Of a stretch of 64,000 bases of DNA, positions 57,916-64,000 are shown piece after piece; position 1 is the stretch's first letter; each line of letters begins with the position of its first letter. The notes under the pieces were generated by a model that was not told the origin of the DNA, did no database searches, and saw only the letters and a program-made list of their open reading frames with translations. This DNA is from Hericium rajendrae (taxonomy: Eukaryota; Basidiomycota; Agaricomycetes; Russulales; Hericiaceae), in the NCBI GenBank assembly GCA_033439255.1, contig CM065883.1, positions 2,666,001-2,730,000 of the forward strand, written 5' to 3'. Both the position numbers and the translations under genes were made by a program.

Positions 57916-60025
57916 TCACGAGTGATGCTTCGCCATCAGCCGCTGCCTGGACTCCGCCAACTGGCTCGCACTCATCTTCGCCAGCGCCGCACAAGCAACC
58001 GCGTGGTCCTTCTCGCAATGCCCCGCGAGGTCGGTCCACGGCGCGGAGGTCGGAAACTCCACGACTGACGCGGACGGGTCGGCCTGCTTCCGAGCGCTGA
58101 ACAGAGACAATGGGCATCAGAGAACAAAGCAAGTCAGGGGTAAACATATATACGCACAAGCACATGCGGCAGTACATCTGGTCGCCCCGCGTCTCATAAA
58201 CCAGATCGATGTGCTGCATTCCAATCTTTCCGACCGCCGCATTCCCGCTGTGGCCAGGGCTGCGTTGCGGCGAGGAGTCGCCCGAAGGAATCTCGTCTTC
58301 GTCCTTCTCGTCTTCGCCACCTTTGTCTTCTAGCGCGGGTGGCGTCTGATCCTGTACCAGCGTTGCAGAAGGGCTTACGTCCATGGAAAGATTCTGCGAG
58401 TCGTCCATCTGCACGTCGAGCTGCTGGTCGGACGTCTCCATCTGCGCTGCTACAGGAGCAGTCGAGGAGTCTGCCTCTGCACTCAGCGGTGTTGAATAGA
58501 CGCAGTCTTCACCACCAGTAGAGGCTGCAGGAGGAGCCGACCAGTTTTCACTGACTCCTACCTCAGCCACTTCCGAAAGCCGCCTTCTCTTCTTCCGCTG
58601 CCCTTCCCTATCGTGTTGATCCTCCTCTCGACCTCCCCGGAGATCATCTACAGACAAACTTCGCACATTGAACTTCGATTCCTCTTCCAACACCTCTTCG
58701 GCCGATGTCAGATCAATCATAGCAGTGTGTTTCTTTGCCTTGCGTCCACATTTACACGTTTGGCGGATCTACAGATATTGTGAGTGGCAGCATGCAGGAC
58801 ATGGATCAGGCACCCACCTCCTCCATTCGATCCTGAAGCTCGACCAGCCTTCGCTCCGCCACGTGCCTCGCCGCAACCTCTTTGTTCTTGTCAGCGACAA
58901 CTACAGACACATCAGCACCATCCCTCCGGGTAGCAATGACCCCGACTTACACTGCGCGCGCAGCTCCTCTTCCTCCTGTCCCTGTCCCTGCCCAAAGCGC
59001 ACGAGGCCGCGATACCCCTGCTCCAGCTCGGCGTACCTCTCCTGCAGCGCGCGGTGCTCGCTCTGCAGCCGCGCGTGCTCGTTTTGGAGGCGCACGTGTT
59101 GCCCCTGCAGCGCGGCGTGCATATTGACGACGCCGGCGAGCTCGGTCTGCACGGTGCGGACGGTGATGTTCCACGTCTGCTCGAGCATAGCCTTCGTCGG
59201 CTGCAGCAGGCTGAACGCCGCCTGCGCGGGGTCACCCAGCGGCCCCGTGATCGAGGGTTGTGGCGGCTGGGGCTGCGAGGGGGCGCGTGTATGCGCGGGT
59301 GGAGCCTGTGGCGGCGGCGCGCGAGGGTGCGTGTTTTGTCTTGCGTGTCCGTTGTGGTGCGGCGGCGCCTGCATCTGTTGCGGCACCGGGGCAGGATGGT
59401 GCTGAAGCGGAATTGGAGCGGTCGGGATCTGTATCTGTTGAATGTGCTGCTGTGTTTGATGATGCAATGGGGGCGGCGGGCGTGTTTGGCCGGGCGCGTG
59501 CTGCTGGGCGACCTGCTGGGAGTGCTGCTGGACGTGCTGCTGAACGTGCTGTTGAGCGTGCTGCTGGGCGTGCTGCTGGGCGTGCTGAGGCAGCGGCGGG
59601 TGGTGCGACTGGCTGGGCGCGTGCTGCTGGACGTACACGGGTTGGACGTGTGGCTGCTGCATGGGACCGCGTGGCTGCGGGAGCTGAACAGTGCGTGATT
59701 GCTGCTGTGCCTGCCTCCGTATCGCCTCCATCTCGTTCATGTTCGCGATGGGAACCCGGTGGTTTGCGATTGGGGTCGGGTAGCCCTGGAAATATTCGGC
59801 GGGCTGTCCGCCCGGGAAGCTGTGGCCAGAATGCGGGTTTTTGGGCGAAGAGCCGTGCGCTGATGGTGGTGGTGTCGGGATGGGACCCGTGGCGCCATTT
59901 GCGTGCTGCGTGAGGTCTGGGTGTCTGGCTTGGGCGGCGAATACGGAGGGGTCGATTGGGGCAGAGAGGGCGGATGGTGGGCGAGACGAAGTCATTGGGT
60001 GGACGATATTGTTGTCATTCTGCAT
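57916..60025 (-). CDS. Gln/His/Pro-rich protein with coiled coil and C-terminal zinc-binding motif
   Basis: No family recognised. The start chosen is MQNDNNIVHPMTSSRPPS at 60025; earlier in-frame codons exist. The N-terminal 280 residues are low-complexity, rich in Gln, His and Pro, with an AQQHAQQH-type repeat encoded near 59,505-59,595. A coiled coil follows (LQGQHVRLQNEHARLQSEH, ERYAELEQGYRGLVRF), extended in the next exon by ADKNKEVAARHVAERRLVEL. The second half is acidic and Ser-rich with a basic RKKRRRL nuclear-signal-like patch. The C-terminus has CRMC and, 26 residues later, HCEKDH, a possible C2H2-type zinc site, and ends AESRQRLMAKHHS. Probably nuclear (inference). Confidence 0.65.
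59505..59595 (-). repeat. Short tandem repeat coding for (A/V)QQH units
   Basis: About six tandem 12-bp units of the CAGCAGCACG type on the minus strand encode AQQH/VQQH/SQQ. The unit length is a multiple of three, so copy-number change keeps frame. Confidence 0.7.
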
Positions 60026-60758
60026 CTTGCACAATGCAGACTGAACTTCAGTATAATGCGGTCTGCAACGAATGGAAAACGTGAGTGGTAGAAGTAATCG
60101 GGACGGCGTTGTGATCCTTTTACGTACTGAAGGCGACTTGGATCTCGTACGAATACGCCGTGTCGTCCAAGGGCTCGGCAGTTGTTGATGCTGAGACCTG
60201 CTGAGACGTGGATGTTGACGGGGTTCAAGAAGAAGGGGGAGGGAGAGGGGGAGGGGAGGGGAAGAGTATTGCGGAACTGTGGAAGACAAGTACAACTCGT
60301 TAACTTACTCTACATCGAAGGCGAAAGGGGTATCCTAGTTTGGCGTACTTTCGCTCTCAAAAGTTATTGGTACCAATCTCCACGGTGACCTATAGCAGCG
60401 AATAGCTATATCAGGCGCATATCAGTGTACCAAACTAGCCCAAATCAATCTTGTATCCTTTCTCCATTTCTTGTCGTAGGCTTCTGAACGAGTTTCGCCT
60501 CTACTTCTCTGCAATCATGTCAGCGATCCCTTCTGTAATGGTTTTAAGGTCCTCTATGGCATTTCACGGTGTTATAGCAGGCAACCATCCTTGTTTTGTG
60601 CTAGCCGAGTGCTGACCGCGGCATCGGTTACCCACGGGAACATGCTGGCATGCAATGTGCACTTCCTGCTTTCGCCGCACGAGTGCCGACCGCTACGGAC
60701 GACATCTTTCTAGCACTTAGGCTTGCATTCCCAAACACTCTGGACCTTTCTTTCATCG
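60026..60758. other. Divergent intergenic region
   Basis: Promoters of the Gln/His-rich gene (-) and DUF6697-like copy C (+). A purine-rich run (GGGAGAGGGGGAGGGG) lies near 60,235-60,260. Short frames are unsupported. Confidence 0.5.
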
Positions 60759-62857
60759 ATGGATGATATTTCCGAGCCGTCAACAGATATTCAGGCCTTG
60801 CTGGCCATCACGAAAGCCGAGAATCGGGCATTGAAGCAGCAGGTAGCCGACTTGCGACGTCGAGCGCGGCAGCTTGAAGCAGAGCTGAGTTCTTTACGAC
60901 GCGAAGAGCGGGAGGTATCTTTCTCAACAGGTCCTCGGGTTTTACTTGCCGTGCTCAATCATCTCGTGGCCCATAGGACCCGGTTGTTATCGACCTCGAC
61001 TCAGATTCAGAGCCAGAAGTACGTCATAAAATTCCCTCTGCACTGACATCTTATTCATCTTCATATCCAACAGTCGCTAGGATCTCCTCTATCATCTTTT
61101 GCAGACCGAACTATCGTGAAAGCTGACATCAAGGATGAACCTGAATTGCCCAAAAAACTCGTCAAGAAGAGATCCGCATCGCCGGCTCTCGCACAGCTGG
61201 ATGGCCCCGATGTTAAAGCAAAGATAGAAGATGTGAAGCCGCGGCTCTCGAAGAAACCACGCTTGAAGGTCGAAGTCGTAATCGACAGCCCACTACGTCG
61301 AAGTCGTCCCTTAACAAAACCTCGTCGCATCGGGAGCGCTAACTCAAGCATGCCTCCGCAGTAAGTCTCGCTATTTTTCTATCCATAGTGACCCGGATTG
61401 AATACTATGGAATAGGCGAGAGAGTCCTGCGCGAGCCTCAGTCTCTTCCCATCTGGTGGATGAGAAAGAGTATCGACACCTTGCAGATGATGTTGACACG
61501 CCTCAACAACCGGGCCACGATGATCCTGGTCCAACACAGCCAACACCCGAACCGATCTTGCAGGAAGCTGCCCCTGATCTTCCAGTAGAGCAAGAGCACG
61601 GCCAAGTGCATCAAAACGAGGCAGCCAGGGATGTTTCTGCTTCCGCCGAACCCGTAGTGATTGTCAAGCAAGAAGAAGACAACAAGGCCATACTTACGTT
61701 GGCAGCTGAAACACTTGCAGTACGCATGCTTTCGATATACCTACTCAATGGCATTGCACTGAGGTGCACATCATTTTAGCTGCTTCCAAAGGTCGAAGTC
61801 AAGAAAGGCCTCGACTTCGACGCGGTGACAATACAGAGTCGCATCGACTCCGTCGGGCGTGATCCTTACCCGGTCACGCTGGAACCGAGTATCCGAGCCA
61901 CCTGGATCCATCGGAGATTCATGAGCAACCAGTATGGCGGCAGCGAGCAAGAAACATTCCCGACGATTTCCCGGAAGAAATTGGATGAGCACGGGCTCGA
62001 CGACTTCTTCTACCTGAACCTTTTATACCATCCATTTGGACCGCGGGAGCCTGGTCAACCAGGACTCTGGTTCAATGCACAGCCGTTCGAAGGACAGTGG
62101 GGAGAGGAATGGCGTGTTTTTGTGCGGCTGAGGCCTGCGCAGTGGCTCTATGTGGGTCAATACCGCCTGAGTACAGTGGCGCCGCTCTCCAAGGAAGAGT
62201 GGCTGATGCAGAGCAACCAGGTGAGATGCATCCACCTTACCCTGCGCACGTCGCTGAATCCGCGTCAGGTTCAAAAGACCTGGGCACGAGAGGTGCTGAA
62301 GCAGGGATGGGGCCGCGCTGTGCGGTACCGAGTCATTTTTCGGCGAGACCATGGCAGAGAGCCTACTGCTGATGAACAGAACGATGCCTACGAAATGGAT
62401 TCGAGGCAACACCCATTCCAAAATCTCACACCGGACGAGATCATCAACGCGTACAACAGCGGTAGAGAGGTATGCCTTGACTCGGCGAGCGAGGTGTCTG
62501 TGTTTTTGCTCATGTGTGTTATAGAGAATAGGCGTCAACGCTATGAAGTGTGTTGGATACGACGAGCGCTGGCAACGCGAGATTGCTGCAAAGTTCCCAA
62601 CCTGGGTCCCTCCGCCGAAGGTTCCCAAAGCAGGGAAAAATAAGTCATCTGCGAAGACGACTGGGAGATCGAGGAAAACAGGCGTAGGCAACTCAGCCAG
62701 AGCAGACGATGGTGGATCCGACATCGAGATCGTTGAAGAGGATGAAGACGGTGGGTTTAACGAGGACGACGAGGAAGAAGACGAGGATGATGAAGTCCAG
62801 GAGATTGCACCGATATACATTCCTCGTGGGACCAGAAGTCGACCGCGTGCAACTTGA
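60759..62857 (+). CDS. DUF6697-like protein, copy C
   Basis: Close paralogue of copy B with the same exon layout. Start MDDISEPSTDIQALLAI, coiled coil AENRALKQQVADLRRRARQL, tiny exon DPVVIDLDSDSEPE, basic linker KKRSASPALAQLDGPDVK and EVVIDSPLRRSRPLTKP, acidic linker LADDVDTPQQPGHDDPGP. Core: FDAVTIQSRIDSVGRDPYP, NQYGGSEQETFP, HGLDDFFYLNLLYHPFGP, RVFVRLRPAQWLYVGQYRL, then KTWAREVLKQGWGRAVRYRV. Last exon: AMKCVGYDERWQREIAAKF, an acidic run, and YIPRGTRSRPRAT. DNA similarity to B extends into at least one intron, around GTAAGTCTCGCTATTTTTC near 61,363. Intact; function unknown. Confidence 0.78.
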
Positions 62858-63022
62858 GGTTATCATCTAGTGATTATGCACGGGTCGACCTGTCTACTTC
62901 AGACTCCCAGCATGATGTAGCACCCCATTGGCACAGCGCGAATACTGGTATACAATCATCATAGCATTTGCAACAAGAATTTTGACCTATCTCCGTACAA
63001 TGTTCCATCACTAAGATCCAAA
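62858..63022. other. Convergent intergenic spacer
   Basis: 165 bp between the ends of copy C (+) and the epoxide-hydrolase-like gene (-). Nothing is seen. Confidence 0.5.
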
Positions 63023-64000
63023 TCACAATTCGTCACGATTATGTTCATTCGTCGTTGCATGCGTAGCCGAAGTCGCCGCCGTAGCAGCCACAGACGACGA
63101 TACTGGTGAAGACGCCGGCGCAGTGGTAAACACAGCCGACGCCGATGCAGCAGCAAGCTTATCCAGCCACTTGCGCATGAGCTGGTTGGCGTGTGCCGGG
63201 TGCTCGAGGTGGTGCCAGTGTGCACCAGGCATGACCTGTGCGCGAAAAGGATATTTAAGACGCTGCATCGCTTATGGACGGTGATGGCGAACGTACCTCG
63301 CTGGTCAGCTGCGGAAGGTAGTCTGCAGACCTGAGTAGCTTGGAAGCGAGAACCCAGTCGGCCACGGGGTCCTGGGATGCACGGTCAACTGGCGGTGTAT
63401 TTTGGCAAAGAGGTGAACTCACGCTCTCTGGCAAAATGTTGAGCACCGGTTGTGGGAGAGTGTGATTACCTTGCTTGGAGACAAAGTCGTAGGATGCCTT
63501 CCGATTCTGTAGACATATCAGTAAACCAGAAATACCATATAAGAAACGGTGTACCTCAGAAGTATAGAAATACAGGGCTGGAACAAACATTAGTCCTCCA
63601 AACTACGAAGAACCGACCAGAACTAGACGCACTATAGTTGAATTTCTGAATATCATACTGCTCGACCCAGTAGTCCTCCTCTTCCTGCGTAAAAAACGGA
63701 ATGGGCGGGATCTACAAAGCAAAGCCTCTAAGACACTGGCATCAGAAATCCGGCTGATAACTGACCTCCTGCACGTCCTTCCAACCCCCCAGGAACGAGT
63801 TAGTCTGCGTCAAGAACGCATCCGGCGGCGGGCTATCAACAGTCCGCAAGGTCGCGCGCAGCGTACGCCGGACATCCTTCGAGAGCTCCGCAACTGCGTC
63901 AGGCGTCTTCTCGTCGAAGAAGACCGTATAGGAAAGGCGAGGCAATTGCCGGGTAAGAGCTTTGATGGGCGTGTAGTGACCAGCGGAGGGCAGATACTGC
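63023..64000 (-). CDS. Alpha/beta-hydrolase, soluble epoxide hydrolase-like (3' part, runs off the window)
   Basis: The C-terminal portion of an enzyme that would open epoxides via an alpha/beta-hydrolase fold; the nucleophile region lies beyond base 64,000. Readable parts, in order: RQLPRLSYTVFFDEKTP, RRTLRATLRTVDSPPPDAFL, SFLGGWKDV, IPPIPFFTQEEEDYWVEQYD, NRKASYDFVSKQGNHTLPQP, then the acid region DPVADWVLASKLLRSADYLP and the His region MPGAHWHHLEHPAHANQLMR. Five short introns separate them, for example 63,370-63,421. After the fold comes an unusual Ala/Ser/Thr-rich tail of about 45 residues ending NEHNRDEL, a KDEL-like end. The catalytic Asp (DPVADW) and His (GAHWHH) are present. Family call is good; substrate unknown. 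Confidence 0.8.

Noticed and set aside
1-64000. tRNA, rRNA or CRISPR features
   Set aside because: I looked for B-box-like GGTTCRANNCC sites and regular spaced repeats on both strands. The few TTCGA sites (for example near 14331 and 37200) lack the flanking stems, and no spaced repeat array exists.

Overview
The window is nuclear DNA of a filamentous basidiomycete, most likely an Agaricomycete. Genes are dense, on both strands, and cut by many introns of about 48-60 nt with GT...AG ends. Several families are typical of that class: DUF6533 membrane proteins, DUF6697-like proteins, NACHT-WD40 STAND (NLR-like) proteins and MYND proteins. Housekeeping orthologues fix the kingdom: HRP1-like, RNA14, YTA7, MIC19 and RFC1. 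Exon structures were read by eye from splice signals and protein-family fit, so single junctions may be off by a few bases.

Layout. 1-1.1 kb: no confident gene. 1.15-3.6 kb (+): secreted serine carboxypeptidase. 4.0-6.2 kb (+): two-RRM hnRNP of the Hrp1 type. 6.4-9.7 kb (-): GH85 endo-beta-N-acetylglucosaminidase. 9.9-13.1 kb (+): RNA14, divergent from it. 13.1-16.7 kb: gene-poor. 16.7-18.6 kb (-): MCT-type MFS transporter. 20.2-21.7 kb (+): DUF6533 protein. 22.7-24.1 kb (+): alpha/beta hydrolase, followed by a fold-back repeat. 25.1-27.4 kb (-): large conserved protein of unknown function. 27.6-38.2 kb (+): NACHT-WD40 gene broken by transposons. 38.4-43.4 kb (-): YTA7. 44.2-44.9 kb (+): MIC19. 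45.8-47.0 kb (+): MYND protein. 48.4-53.1 kb: two DUF6697-like genes and a stray last exon. 53.5-57.5 kb (-): RFC1. 57.9-60.0 kb (-): Gln/His/Pro-rich zinc-binding protein. 60.8-62.9 kb (+): third DUF6697-like gene. 63.0-64.0 kb (-): 3' part of an epoxide-hydrolase-like gene running off the window.

The most informative locus is the NACHT-WD40 gene. Its 5' part (27.6-29.28 kb) has ordinary CpG content. From about 29,277 onward the coding sequence is AT-rich and almost free of CpG: by eye about 4 CpGs in 3.3 kb. It also carries one in-frame TAG. A 5,320-bp element with imperfect inverted termini starting CACTGCG, flanked by the 3-bp repeat AAT, lies inside the last coding exon. It separates the WD40 repeats from the C-terminal tail at 37,925-38,197. 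I read it as a CACTA (EnSpm/CMC) DNA transposon. Nested inside is a Ty1/copia element with a single LTR and no reverse transcriptase. The inserted DNA is not CpG-depleted while the host gene on both sides is, so depletion came before insertion.

The other notable feature is the DUF6697-like family, with three genes and one orphan exon in 15 kb. Two copies are so close that even an intron is recognisably the same.
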